Position numbers and translations under genes: made by a program. Shown in pieces: positions 47,225 through 55,756 of a stretch of DNA of 64,000 nucleotides. Numbering within the stretch: the stretch's first letter is position 1; each line of letters starts with the position of its first letter. The stretch covers positions 41,455-105,454 of the forward strand of contig NZ_QEXL01000012.1 in assembly GCF_003311635.1 (NCBI RefSeq), given 5' to 3'. The notes under the pieces are model-generated. The model was not told the DNA's origin. It did no database searches and saw only the letters and a list, made by a program, of their open reading frames with translations. Source of the DNA: Novacetimonas cocois (GTDB lineage: Bacteria; Pseudomonadota; Alphaproteobacteria; Acetobacterales; Acetobacteraceae).

Positions 47225-48682
47225 ATGTCGCCTGATCCCAACCTGTCCCCCCTTGCCGCCACGGACAGCCTGTTTTTCGAACGCGCTGACGCCCGGCTTG
47301 GCCGGGTGGAGGCCGAACGCCTGGTGCAGCAGGCGCTGGGCGGCATGGATGACGGCGAACTGTTTCTGGAATACCGCGAAAGCGAGATGATTTCCCTTGA
47401 TGAAGGGGTGATCCGCTCGGCCACGTTCGATACGTCTTCCGGCTTCGGCCTGCGCGCCGTGCTTGATCAGGAAACCGGCTTCGCCCATTCCGACGACATC
47501 AGCGAAAGCGCCATCCGCCGCGCCAGCGAAACGGTGACGCAGATCCGCGCCGGCCGCAACGGCACGCTGGCGGCAGGCCCACAGCCGACGAACCAGCGCC
47601 TCTACCCCACGCTCAACCCGCTGGGGGAGACGGATTTCGCCAGCCGCGCCGCCCTTCTGTCGGAACTCGATGCCTATGCACGCGCGCGTGACCCGCGCGT
47701 GGTGCAGGTCATGGCGTCCCTGTCGGCACAGTGGCAGGCGGTGCAGATCATGCGTCCCGACGGACAGCGGATGGCCGATATCCGCCCGCTGGTGCGCATG
47801 AACGTTTCGGTCGTGGTGGAAAAGGACGGACGCCGCGAAAGCGGGGGGCACGGCTTGGGCGGCCGGTATTCCTATACCCGCCTGCTGGATGCCGGGGTGT
47901 GGAAACCGGCGGTGGACGAGGCGCTGCGCATGGCGCTGGTCAACCTTGACGCGGCGCCGGCCCCGGCGGGGGAGATGGAGGTCGTGCTGGGCGCGGGCTG
48001 GCCGGGCATCCTGCTGCACGAAGCGGTGGGACACGGGCTGGAGGGGGATTTCAACCGCAAGGGAACCTCCGCCTTTGCCGGGCTGATGGGACAGCGCGTG
48101 GCCGCCCCCGGCGTGACCGTCATCGATGACGGCACCCTGCCCGAACGGCGCGGCAGCCTGACGATCGATGACGAAGGCACGCCCACGGGCCGCACCGTGA
48201 TGATCGAGGACGGCATCCTGACCGGCTATCTGCAGGACCGGCTCAACGCGCGCCTGATGGGTGTGCGCCCCACCGGCAACGGACGGCGCGAATCCTATGC
48301 CCATGCGCCGCTGCCGCGCATGACCAACACGATCATGCTGGGTGGTGACGCGACGACAGAGGACATGATCCGCACGACGAAACGCGGTCTTTACGCTGTC
48401 AACTTTGGCGGGGGACAGGTGGACATCACATCGGGCAAGTTCGTCTTCGCCGCCTCCGAAGCCTATCTGATCGAGGACGGGAAGGTCACGACCCCGGTGC
48501 GTGGCGCGACCCTGATCGGCAATGGCGCGGACGCCATGACCAAGGTCACAATGATCGGACAGGAACCGGCACTGGATCCCGGAATCGGCACATGCGGCAA
48601 ATCCGGTCAGGGCGTGCCGGTGGGCGTGGGACAGCCGACGCTGAAGATGACCGGCCTGACCATCGGCGGGACGGGCGGATAA
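47225..48682 (+). CDS. tldD: Metalloprotease TldD
   Basis: 485 aa from the ATG at 47225 (GGAG upstream). It works with TldE/PmbA as a heterodimeric Zn protease that processes peptides such as microcin B17 precursors and the antitoxin CcdA. The metal site HEAVGHGLEGD (HExxxH, His265-His270) and the downstream TIDDEGTPTGRTVMIEDGILTGYLQDRLNARLMG, RESYAHAPLPRMTNT and GLYAVNFGGGQVDITSGKFVFAASEAYLIEDGK segments are intact. PmbA is not in the window. Ends in a short repeat copy. Confidence 0.96.
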   Translation: MSPDPNLSPLAATDSLFFERADARLGRVEAERLVQQALGGMDDGELFLEYRESEMISLDEGVIRSATFDTSSGFGLRAVLDQETGFAHSDDISESAIRRASETVTQIRAGRNGTLAAGPQPTNQRLYPTLNPLGETDFASRAALLSELDAYARARDPRVVQVMASLSAQWQAVQIMRPDGQRMADIRPLVRMNVSVVVEKDGRRESGGHGLGGRYSYTRLLDAGVWKPAVDEALRMALVNLDAAPAPAGEMEVVLGAGWPGILLHEAVGHGLEGDFNRKGTSAFAGLMGQRVAAPGVTVIDDGTLPERRGSLTIDDEGTPTGRTVMIEDGILTGYLQDRLNARLMGVRPTGNGRRESYAHAPLPRMTNTIMLGGDATTEDMIRTTKRGLYAVNFGGGQVDITSGKFVFAASEAYLIEDGKVTTPVRGATLIGNGADAMTKVTMIGQEPALDPGIGTCGKSGQGVPVGVGQPTLKMTGLTIGGTGG

Positions 48683-48711
48683 TCCCCCGTCCCTAGCGGA
48701 AAACCCGTCAT

Positions 48712-48764
48712 CAAAAGTTTTTGGTGAAGCTTTTTTCAAATAAGGCGGCACCCAAAAACTTTTA
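48712..48764. repeat. Dispersed palindromic element, copy 5 (internally deleted, 53 bp)
   Basis: Both terminal repeats (AAAAGTTTTTGG / CCCAAAAACTTTTA) are present, but the interior is the left arm of hairpin B joined to the right arm of hairpin A (GAAGCTTTTTTCAAATAAGGCGG split at the junction). It is a deletion derivative between the two hairpin centres, and sits between convergent tldD and pdxJ. Confidence 0.88.
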
Positions 48765-48786
48765 CTGCTTCCAGATCTTCCCTGCC

Positions 48787-49578
48787 CTATTCCTCATCGT
48801 CATCAGACTGCGGATCGGCATTTTCCTGCGGCCTGACGCGGGCATGGGCCATCAGGCCCTTCATGTGGCGGATGACCGCGGGCAGGCCATCGAAAATCGC
48901 CTGCCCGATCAGGAAATGGCCGATATTGAGTTCGACGATTTCCGGACGCGCCGCGACCGGGGTGACATTGTCATAGGTCAGGCCGTGGCCCGCATGTACC
49001 TCCAGCCCCATGGACGCCGCCAGCGTCGCCCCGCGCGCCAGACGGGCCAGTTCGCGGAACTGCCCTTCTTCATCCCCGGCTTCGGCATAGGCCCCGGTAT
49101 GCAGTTCCACCACTGCGGCGCCAATCCGGGTGGCGGCCGCGATCTGTTCCGCGTCGGGATCGATGAACAGCGAGACACGGATGCCCGCATCGCGCAGGCG
49201 CGCCACCCGCGATGACAGCACCGTTTCCTGCGCCGCCACGTCAAGGCCGCCTTCGGTCGTCACTTCCTCCCGCCGTTCGGGAACAAGGCAGCAGGCATGC
49301 GGACGCAGGCTGGTGGCGATGGCGACCATTTCCTCGGTCGCGGCCATTTCCATGTTCAGCGGGATCGACAGTTCGGCACGCAGGCGCGACAGGTCGCGGT
49401 CGCGGATGTGCCGCCTGTCCTCGCGCAGGTGGGCGGTAATGCCATCGGCCCCGGCCGCCTGCGCCAGCAGGGCGGCGCGCACGGGGTCCGGGTCGCTGCC
49501 GCCGCGCGCGTTACGCACGGTGGCGACATGGTCGATATTCACACCCAGACGCTGCGGGCGAAGCGGGAAAGATGTCAT
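48787..49578 (-). CDS. pdxJ: Pyridoxine 5'-phosphate synthase
   Basis: 263 aa. It condenses 1-deoxyxylulose 5-phosphate with the aminoacetone product of PdxA to make PNP, the last step of DXP-dependent vitamin B6 synthesis. The family start [51 protein letters not shown] and [21 protein letters not shown] are present. The last ~20 residues are acidic. The ATG overlaps the pdxA stop (ATGA), so pdxA-pdxJ is a coupled operon. Confidence 0.97.
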   Translation of the reverse strand: MTSFPLRPQRLGVNIDHVATVRNARGGSDPDPVRAALLAQAAGADGITAHLREDRRHIRDRDLSRLRAELSIPLNMEMAATEEMVAIATSLRPHACCLVPERREEVTTEGGLDVAAQETVLSSRVARLRDAGIRVSLFIDPDAEQIAAATRIGAAVVELHTGAYAEAGDEEGQFRELARLARGATLAASMGLEVHAGHGLTYDNVTPVAARPEIVELNIGHFLIGQAIFDGLPAVIRHMKGLMAHARVRPQENADPQSDDDEE

Positions 49579-50555
49579 GACCTGTTCCTGTGTACTGCCA
49601 TTTCGGCCGCCATGCGCAACGCCGCCACCAGGCTGGACGGATCGGCGGTGCCATGACCGGCAATGTCAAAGGCCGTGCCATGATCGGGGGAGGTCCGGAT
49701 GATCGGCAGGCCCAGCGTGACGTTCACCCCCTGCGCCATGTCCAGCGTCTTGAGCGGGATCAGCCCCTGATCGTGATACATGCACATCGCCACGTCATAG
49801 CGCGCGCGTGCCGCAGGCGTGAACATGGTGTCCGGCGGCCATGGCCCGGTGATGTCCATTCCCTCCGCCCGCAGCACTTCCATGGCGGGAATGATGATGT
49901 CGCGTTCCTCCGTGCCCATCGTGCCGCCTTCGCCCGCATGGGGATTGAGGCCCGCCACGGCGATGCGGGGCACGACAAGCCCGAAATCCTGCCGCAGCGC
50001 GGCATGCGTGGTGCGGGTGGCGCGGATGATGGCCGCCGCATCCAGTTCGTCCAGGGCACGGCGCAGCGCCACATGCACCGTCACCGGCACCACCCGCAGG
50101 TGCGGACAGGCCAGCATCATGACCTCCCGCCCCGGCATGTCGCACAGTTCGCCAAGGTATTCGGTATGGCCCGGATGGGGAAAGCCCGCGCGACGCAGCA
50201 CGACCTTGCTGATGGGATTGGTCACGATGCCCGCGACCTCGTCCGCCTGCGCCAGACGCACGGCGCGCGCGATGCTCGCGGTAATGGCGCCGGCATTCGC
50301 GCTGTCGGGGTGGCCGGGCGTCACCGGGGCCGCCAGCGCCTGCGACAGGACCGGGATGGCGTCGGCAAACACCCCGCGCGCCGCCGCCACGTCACCGATC
50401 ACCCGCACCGTTCCCCCCGCGCGCGTCAGGATGCCCGGATCGCCGATCACGACAAAGGACGGTCCGCCATGCTGCAGTGCCCGCCATGCCCCGACGGTGA
50501 TTTCGGGGCCGATCCCCGCCGGGTCACCCATCGTCAGGGCCAGCATGTCGGACAT
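49575..50555 (-). CDS. pdxA: 4-hydroxythreonine-4-phosphate dehydrogenase
   Basis: 326 aa from the ATG at 50555 (AGGA, spacing 8). It oxidises 4-phosphohydroxy-L-threonine for pyridoxal phosphate synthesis. [45 protein letters not shown] and [42 protein letters not shown] hold the metal-ligand histidines and the substrate site. It is upstream of and overlapping pdxJ. A repeat lies just upstream, so the promoter is squeezed between the repeat and the ATG. Confidence 0.97.
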   Translation of the reverse strand: MSDMLALTMGDPAGIGPEITVGAWRALQHGGPSFVVIGDPGILTRAGGTVRVIGDVAAARGVFADAIPVLSQALAAPVTPGHPDSANAGAITASIARAVRLAQADEVAGIVTNPISKVVLRRAGFPHPGHTEYLGELCDMPGREVMMLACPHLRVVPVTVHVALRRALDELDAAAIIRATRTTHAALRQDFGLVVPRIAVAGLNPHAGEGGTMGTEERDIIIPAMEVLRAEGMDITGPWPPDTMFTPAARARYDVAMCMYHDQGLIPLKTLDMAQGVNVTLGLPIIRTSPDHGTAFDIAGHGTADPSSLVAALRMAAEMAVHRNRS

Positions 50556-50592
50556 GGGGTGTCCTTTCCTTGGAGACTGTTGATATCCGTTA

Positions 50593-50676
50593 ATAAAAGT
50601 TTTTTGGGTGTCGCCTTTTTCCAAAAAGGCAACGTCTTTCGAAGCTTTTGCAAAAAGCTTCACCAAAAACTTTTAT
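50593..50676. repeat. Dispersed palindromic element, copy 6
   Basis: A-B order with good hairpins (GTCGCCTTTTTCCAAAAAGGCAAC; GAAGCTTTTGCAAAAAGCTTC). It lies 33 bp past the stop of the M20 peptidase gene and 38 bp before the pdxA ATG, both on the minus strand. Confidence 0.92.
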
Positions 50677-50708
50677 GATTTTCAGGCTATTTTACCGGAT
50701 CCACCTTT

Positions 50709-52130
50709 TCAACCGGCCTCTTGACCACGCGCTTCGTCACCGATGGCATGCAGGATACGCACCCATGAGCGGATACCCTTGTGGAAGGAGACGAGGTCAT
50801 ATTTCTCGTCCGGGGAATGGGCGCGATCGTCATCCTGCGCAAAACCGATCAGCAACGCCGACATGCCCAGGATATTGCGCATGTCGGCTGCGACCGGGAT
50901 GGAGCCGCCACAGCCGATGGTCACGGCGGGCACGTCCCATTCCGCCCCCAGCGCCACCAGCGCGGGACGCAGGCCCGTGGCGTCATCGGCCACCACACAG
51001 GCGCCCGACCCGCCATGGGGCGCGAACTCCACCGTGCAATCGGCAGGCAGCGCCGCGCGCACGTGATGGCAGAAGCTTTCGCGCACCCGGACCGGGTCCT
51101 GCCCGGCCACCAGACGGAACGACACCTTGGCCGACGCGATGGCGGGCAGGACCGTCTTGAACCCCTCGCCCGTATAGCCGCCAGTAATGCCGTTGATCTC
51201 GAAACTCGGGCGGCACCATGTCTGCTCGATGGCGGTGTATCCCTTCTCCCCCGCCGGTTGCGACAGGCCGACCGCGCCCAGGAAGGTCGCATCATCGGGC
51301 GCGATCTCGCGCCAGCGCTGGCGCAGTTCGGGCGAAGGCTCGCTCACCCCGTCATAGAAACCGGGCAGCGTGACACGCCCGGTTTCATGGTCGCGCACGG
51401 AGGACAGGATGGAGCACAGCAGTTCGATGGGATTGCGCGCCGCGTTGCCATAGATGCCGGAATGCAGGTCGCGCGTGGCGCATTTCAGGGTCACCTCCTC
51501 CCCCACCATGCCACGCAGGGCGGTGGTGACGGCAGGTGTCGCGCCCAGCATGCCGGTATCGCAGATCAGGCCGATATCGGCGGCCAGTTCGTCGCGATGT
51601 TCCATCAGGAAGGGCACGAGGTTGGGACCACCGCTTTCCTCCTCCCCCTCGATGACGAGGGAGATGCGCACCGGCATCGTCCCTTGGGTCTGCCGGATGG
51701 CGCGCAGGGCCTCGATGAAGGTCATGACCTGCCCCTTGTCGTCAGAGGCCCCGCGCGCGACGATCTGGCGCGCGCCGTCATCGCGCGTCACCATCACGGG
51801 TTCGAACGGGTCGCTGTGCCACAGGTTCAGCGGATCGACCGGCTGCACGTCGTAATGGCCATAGAACAGGACGTGCGGGCCTTCGGGCGGGGTACGGTCA
51901 TGGGCGACGACCACCGGATGACCCGGCGTTTCGCATACCCGTGCGGAAAATCCGATATCCTCCAGCTCCCGGCACAGCCACTGCGCCGCCGCGCGGCAGT
52001 CGCCGGCATGTTCGGGCCGGGTGGAAATGCTGGGAATCCGCAACAGGCCGAACAGCCGCGACAGGCTTTCGTCAAGGGCGCGATCCACATGATCGAGCAC
52101 AGGCGTCAGGTCACAGGACAGTTCGGTCAT
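50709..52130 (-). CDS. M20-family dipeptidase
   Basis: 473 aa from the ATG at 52130. It is a di-zinc exopeptidase like carnosinase/DUG1/ArgE-type dipeptidases. Metal ligands are visible in VLFYGHYDVQP and ARGASDDKGQV, the catalytic Glu and ligand in LVIEGEEESGG, a further ligand region in LICDTGML, and a late His in AHSPDEKY. The dimerisation lid lies around residues 200-370. It probably cleaves dipeptides in the cytoplasm. Transcribed alone, between two repeat copies. Confidence 0.92.
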   Translation of the reverse strand: MTELSCDLTPVLDHVDRALDESLSRLFGLLRIPSISTRPEHAGDCRAAAQWLCRELEDIGFSARVCETPGHPVVVAHDRTPPEGPHVLFYGHYDVQPVDPLNLWHSDPFEPVMVTRDDGARQIVARGASDDKGQVMTFIEALRAIRQTQGTMPVRISLVIEGEEESGGPNLVPFLMEHRDELAADIGLICDTGMLGATPAVTTALRGMVGEEVTLKCATRDLHSGIYGNAARNPIELLCSILSSVRDHETGRVTLPGFYDGVSEPSPELRQRWREIAPDDATFLGAVGLSQPAGEKGYTAIEQTWCRPSFEINGITGGYTGEGFKTVLPAIASAKVSFRLVAGQDPVRVRESFCHHVRAALPADCTVEFAPHGGSGACVVADDATGLRPALVALGAEWDVPAVTIGCGGSIPVAADMRNILGMSALLIGFAQDDDRAHSPDEKYDLVSFHKGIRSWVRILHAIGDEARGQEAG

Positions 52131-52285
52131 GGGTCTCTTGATCCTTAAAGCTTGCAGGCATGCTGGCATCCAGCGCAACGCGGGCGACTGTGCGAACGAT
52201 GCCGCGAAAATGCAATCCCGTGTCCGTCATGCCTCCCTGTCGCGAATGCGCGGCAGGCTGCCTGACAACAACCTGCCGATAAAAA

Positions 52286-52367
52286 CAAAAGTTTTTGGGT
52301 GTCGCCTTTTTTTAAAAAGGCGACGTCTTTCGAAGCTTTTGCAAAAAGCTTCACCAAAAACCTTTAT
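52286..52367. repeat. Dispersed palindromic element, copy 7
   Basis: A-B order (GTCGCCTTTTTTTAAAAAGGCGAC; GAAGCTTTTGCAAAAAGCTTC). It lies between the 5' end of the M20 gene and the 3' end of a small minus-strand ORF. The rest of 52131-52285 holds nothing I can support. Confidence 0.92.
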
Positions 52368-52409
52368 GATTTCATAGGATTATCCGGCCCGCCTTTCCAG
52401 ACAGCCCTT

Positions 52410-52700
52410 TTAGAAAAACTGCCCCCGCAGGAAACCCAGCGCCGGCAGCGGGCGCCATGCGCGCGGCAGGTCGGCGCGACGGACCGGACGGATGTCATAG
52501 ATGGGCACGGGCTGTCCCGACTGCCGCAGGAAGGCGCGATAGGCCGCCACCTGCTGCATGCGCCACTCACAATCGGCCAGCGCGGCCTGACGGGTGGCGT
52601 AAATGCTGGCGATGCGGGTCCGCCGCCCCATCGTCGCGACCACGCCCCACATGCCGTCATCCCGACGGGCGGTGGCGCCAAAGGCAATGACTTTTCCCAT
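52410..52700 (-). CDS. Small hypothetical protein
   Basis: 96 aa from the ATG at 52700, preceded by a GGGGGCGGG purine run. It is basic, has no signal or membrane segment, and contains ASIYATRQAALADCEWRMQQVAAYRAFLR, predicted helical, and a hydrophobic C-terminus (LPALGFLRGQFF). Not recognised. A longer overlapping frame on the same strand (to 52780) has a less protein-like composition. A real small gene is likely but unproven. Confidence 0.45.
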   Translation of the reverse strand: MGKVIAFGATARRDDGMWGVVATMGRRTRIASIYATRQAALADCEWRMQQVAAYRAFLRQSGQPVPIYDIRPVRRADLPRAWRPLPALGFLRGQFF

Positions 52701-52789
52701 CCCGCCCCCATGTTCCGTGGCTGGCGCGCCTGCATGGCGGTTGCGGTTCCCACGACATCATGTTGCATCGGCGCGATCAAGCTTTCATG

Positions 52790-52810
52790 CTGTCACAAAC
52801 ATTGTGACAG
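52790..52810. promoter_or_regulatory. Perfect 9-bp inverted repeat upstream of lapA-pyrF-trpF
   Basis: CTGTCACAA-ACA-TTGTGACAG, centred about 70 bp before the lapA ATG. The form (TGTCACA/TGTGACA half-sites) suits an operator for a dimeric regulator; an RNA hairpin is also possible. No regulator is assigned. Confidence 0.5.
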
Positions 52811-52870
52811 GACAGCCACGACAGGGATCTCCTTGCAGGGGAATGTCCTTGACGCTAGGGAAAGCGCATC

Positions 52871-53269
52871 ATGATCCGTCTGTTCATCACGCTGCCGTTC
52901 GTGCTCGGGCTTATTATCTTGGCTGCCTGCAATCAGGACCCGGTTGCCATGCAATGGCTGACCCTGAAATGGCAGTCCTCGCCCGGTGTTCTGGCGCTGG
53001 TGACGGGGGCGCTGTTCTATGCGCTGGGATATGTCTGCGCATGGATCGGAACCCTTGGCCAGATCCGCCGCGCCCGCAAGGCCGAACAGCAGGTCCGCAC
53101 GCTGGAGGCGGAGATGGCGGACCAGCGCGCCCGCGCCTCCGTCACCGCCATGAACATGGCCGCGCCAGTTGCCCCCGCGCCGCAGGAGCCTGAGCTGGTG
53201 GCGAAGGTGCCGCCCGCCGCGCCCGATGCGCATGCCCCCGGCCTTCCCCCCGCAGAAAATAGGACCTGA
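52871..53269 (+). CDS. LapA-domain (DUF1049) inner-membrane protein
   Basis: 132 aa. Two membrane helices (about residues 1-20 and 38-60) are followed by a coiled-coil segment (RRARKAEQQVRTLEAEMADQRAR) and a Pro/Ala-rich tail: the layout of LapA/YciS, which with LapB controls LpxC and LPS assembly in E. coli. The pyrF neighbour recalls the E. coli lapAB-pyrF order, although lapB is missing here. It lies 2 bp before pyrF, so they are co-transcribed. Confidence 0.8.
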   Translation: MIRLFITLPFVLGLIILAACNQDPVAMQWLTLKWQSSPGVLALVTGALFYALGYVCAWIGTLGQIRRARKAEQQVRTLEAEMADQRARASVTAMNMAAPVAPAPQEPELVAKVPPAAPDAHAPGLPPAENRT

Positions 53270-53271
53270 GA

Positions 53272-53994
53272 GTGCCGATGTCCGCCGCGCGCCCCCGTTC
53301 GACCCGCCTGATCGTCGCACTTGATACCAAGGATCCCGCGCAGGCCGTGGCGTGGCGCGAAGCAACCGCCGCCAGCGCCGGGGCCGTCAAGCTGGGGCTG
53401 GAGTTCACCTATGCGCAGGGTCTGGACGCCGTGCGCGATGTCGCGGGCACGCGGCCGCTGTTCCTCGACCTGAAGCTGCATGACATCCCCAATACCGTTG
53501 CCTCCGCCATCGGCAGCCTCGCGCGGCTGCGTCCGGCCATGCTGACGATCCACGCCGCGGGGGGACGCGCCATGATCGCCGCCGCGCGCCGGGCGATTGA
53601 CGAGTCGTTTCCCAGCGGCGAACGGCCGCTCCTGCTGGCGGTGACGGTCCTGACCAGCCTTGACGCCACGGCGCTGCATGAAACGGGCGTGGAGTCGGAC
53701 GTGGCCGATCAGGTCGTGCGCCTGGGGCGTCTTGCGATGTCGGCGGGGGCGGACGGGCTTGTATGCTCGTCACATGAAATCCGCCTCCTGCGTGACGCGC
53801 TGGGCGATGATCCGGTGCTGGTCGTCCCCGGCATCCGCCCGGCGGGAAGTGCGGCCGGCGACCAGAAACGCATCATGACCCCGGCGCAGGCCCGCGACGC
53901 GGGGGCGGACTGGATCGTGGTGGGACGTCCGATCACGCGTGCGGCCGACCCGGCGGCGCAGGCTGCGGCCATCGCGGCGGAACTGTCGGCCTGA
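53272..53994 (+). CDS. pyrF: Orotidine 5'-phosphate decarboxylase
   Basis: 240 aa from the GTG at 53272 (AGGA, spacing 7); an ATG two codons on is possible. It makes UMP, last step of de novo pyrimidine synthesis. The group I motif LDLKLHDIPNTV carries the catalytic Asp-Lys-x4-Asp tetrad region; AVKLGLEF, LLAVTVLTSLDATAL and LVVPGIRPAG...DWIVVGRPIT bind the substrate and phosphate. The last gene, trpF, begins 3 bp later. Confidence 0.96.
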   Translation: MPMSAARPRSTRLIVALDTKDPAQAVAWREATAASAGAVKLGLEFTYAQGLDAVRDVAGTRPLFLDLKLHDIPNTVASAIGSLARLRPAMLTIHAAGGRAMIAAARRAIDESFPSGERPLLLAVTVLTSLDATALHETGVESDVADQVVRLGRLAMSAGADGLVCSSHEIRLLRDALGDDPVLVVPGIRPAGSAAGDQKRIMTPAQARDAGADWIVVGRPITRAADPAAQAAAIAAELSA

Positions 53995-53996
53995 CC

Positions 53997-54635
53997 ATGC
54001 CCGTGGGGGTCAAGATCTGCGGCATTACCGACGCAACCGGGTTCGATACGGCGGCGCAGGCCGGCGCGCGATGGATCGGGTTCGTGTTTTTTGAACGCTC
54101 CCCCCGCAATATCGCACCACGCGCGGCAGCCGCGCTGTCCGCGCGCATGACAGGCGGGCCGGAACGTATCGGCCTGTTCGTGAAACCCGACGACATCGCA
54201 ATCGAAAGGGTGCTCGATACCGTTCCACTGGACGGGCTGCAGGTTTATGCCCCGCAACAGCGGGCCATGGAAATCCGGCAACGTTTCGGCCTGCCGGTCT
54301 GGCGCGCGGTCGGAATCGAAAGCCGCGCCGACCTTCCCGTTCACGCGGCCCCTGACAGGCTGGTCATCGAATCGCGCCCCCCCGCAGGCAGCACGCGGCC
54401 CGGCGGCAATGCGCGGCAGTTCGACTGGAGCCTGACCCAAGGGTGGAAAAGCCCGGTCCCCTGGATGCTGGCCGGTGGGCTGACCCCGGAGAACGTGGGC
54501 CGGGCCATCGCCCTCAGCGGGGCGGAGGCGGTCGATGTCTCCTCTGGCGTGGAAAGTGCGCCGGGTGTGAAATCGGCCGCGCTGATCCGGGCTTTCATCG
54601 CCGCCGCGTCAGGCGTCCCTACGCCTCAGGGATAG
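53997..54635 (+). CDS. trpF: Phosphoribosylanthranilate isomerase
   Basis: 212 aa. It catalyses the Amadori rearrangement in tryptophan synthesis. The catalytic Cys is in VKICGITDATG and the general acid Asp in AVDVSSGVE; WIGFVFFERSPRNI and MLAGGLTPENV are family loops. It starts 3 bp after pyrF. trpB and trpA, which normally follow, are absent; instead the 3' end overlaps a convergent Gly-rich protein gene by 10 bp. Confidence 0.95.
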   Translation: MPVGVKICGITDATGFDTAAQAGARWIGFVFFERSPRNIAPRAAAALSARMTGGPERIGLFVKPDDIAIERVLDTVPLDGLQVYAPQQRAMEIRQRFGLPVWRAVGIESRADLPVHAAPDRLVIESRPPAGSTRPGGNARQFDWSLTQGWKSPVPWMLAGGLTPENVGRAIALSGAEAVDVSSGVESAPGVKSAALIRAFIAAASGVPTPQG

Positions 54636-54955
54636 GGGTAGGGATAGACCGGCGGGGGTGGCGGCGGAGGCGGCGGATAGGCATAGTACGGATAGGGCGC
54701 GGGATAACGGTAGGCGGGATAGGGATATCCGTATCCATACCCGTAATAGCGATAGGGCGCGATGGCCGTCCCGACCACGGCACCCGCAAGCATGCCGGCG
54801 CCGAATCCGCCCCAGCCCCAACCCCAGCCACCGCCGTGCCAGCCCCAGCCGCCGCCACGCCATCCACCGCCCCCATGCCATGCATAGGCGTTGGAGGCAG
54901 GCATCATGCTGGCCAGTCCAAGCGACACCGCCAGCATCATCGCAACCCTGCGCAT
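54626..54955 (-). CDS. Small secreted Gly/Trp/Tyr/Pro-rich protein
   Basis: 109 aa from the ATG at 54955. A signal peptide (about 1-25, ending SNAYA) is followed by a Gly-Trp-His-rich block (GGGWRGGGWGWHGGGWGWGW split in the run), a short hydrophobic Gly-zipper (GAGMLAGAVVGTAIA), and a Tyr/Pro/Gly tail ending in a polyproline run. It is probably surface- or periplasm-located; function unknown. It overlaps the 3' end of trpF by 10 bp. Confidence 0.75.
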   Translation of the reverse strand: MRRVAMMLAVSLGLASMMPASNAYAWHGGGGWRGGGWGWHGGGWGWGWGGFGAGMLAGAVVGTAIAPYRYYGYGYGYPYPAYRYPAPYPYYAYPPPPPPPPPVYPYPYP

Positions 54956-55212
54956 CGACCCAGATCCTTTTCCAATCATCGCTGTCCCGTCCGTGGGGCG
55001 GGAACATGCAAGCCCTTCAGATCAAACCTGCGACATTATGCCGGAAACCGGCATCCCGGCCCCGTCACGTGTCCATGAACCGGAAAAACGTCCATTCCGC
55101 GACCATTTCATGGCCACGCGCCATCATTATGTAATACGCCCCCGCCTTTTCACAATGCCATGCCAACCCGGGGCCATGCCAACCCGGGGCCATGATCAAT
55201 TCTGGGCCGTGC

Positions 55213-55746
55213 CTACCGCCGCCGGGTGCCCGTTCCGCGCTGGCCCACCCATCCCCCCAGACGCGACAGCGCATCGCGCAGCGGACCTTCGGGCATGTCC
55301 TCGATCGCAACCGGCGCGGGCACGGGACGCGGCGAGGGCGGCGGGGGCGTGGGACGCAGGGTCATGTCCTGCTGCATCCTGAGTCTTTTGACCACGCCGG
55401 GGCCGCACACGCCGTTGATGCGCGCGATCAGCGCGGGCGCCAGATGCTGGAGCTCCATCGCGACAGGCCCGTTGCATGCCACCGTCAGGGTCCCGGCCGA
55501 AAGCCGGCGCGGCACCGTGGAGCGGGCAAGGTCCGGCCCCACGATGTCGGGCCAGTCCACCATGACCTGCACGGCGGCGGGCGACTGCTTGCGAAAGGCC
55601 GGGCGGGTCACGCCGGGCATCAGCGCGCCAAGGCTGCGCAACGCCCGCGCGCGGTACTGCTGCCGCTCGGCAGGTTGCGCGTCAGGCGCGGAAGGGGCGG
55701 AGGCAGGGGCGCTCTTTCGCTTGCCCCGTGTCGGTTCCTTCGTCAT
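55213..55746 (-). CDS. DUF721/DciA-like protein
   Basis: 177 aa from the ATG at 55746. A basic Ala/Pro tail is followed by the DUF721 domain (about 45-120: LGALMPGVTRPAFRKQSPAAVQVMVDWPDIVGPDLARSTVPRRLSAGTLTVAC in order), then a Pro-rich tail. DciA proteins load or activate replicative helicase DnaB in bacteria lacking DnaC. It is divergent from mutY with 10 bp between starts, an arrangement frequent in Alphaproteobacteria. Confidence 0.85.
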   Translation of the reverse strand: MTKEPTRGKRKSAPASAPSAPDAQPAERQQYRARALRSLGALMPGVTRPAFRKQSPAAVQVMVDWPDIVGPDLARSTVPRRLSAGTLTVACNGPVAMELQHLAPALIARINGVCGPGVVKRLRMQQDMTLRPTPPPPSPRPVPAPVAIEDMPEGPLRDALSRLGGWVGQRGTGTRRR

Positions 55747-55756
55747 AAGCAGGCCT

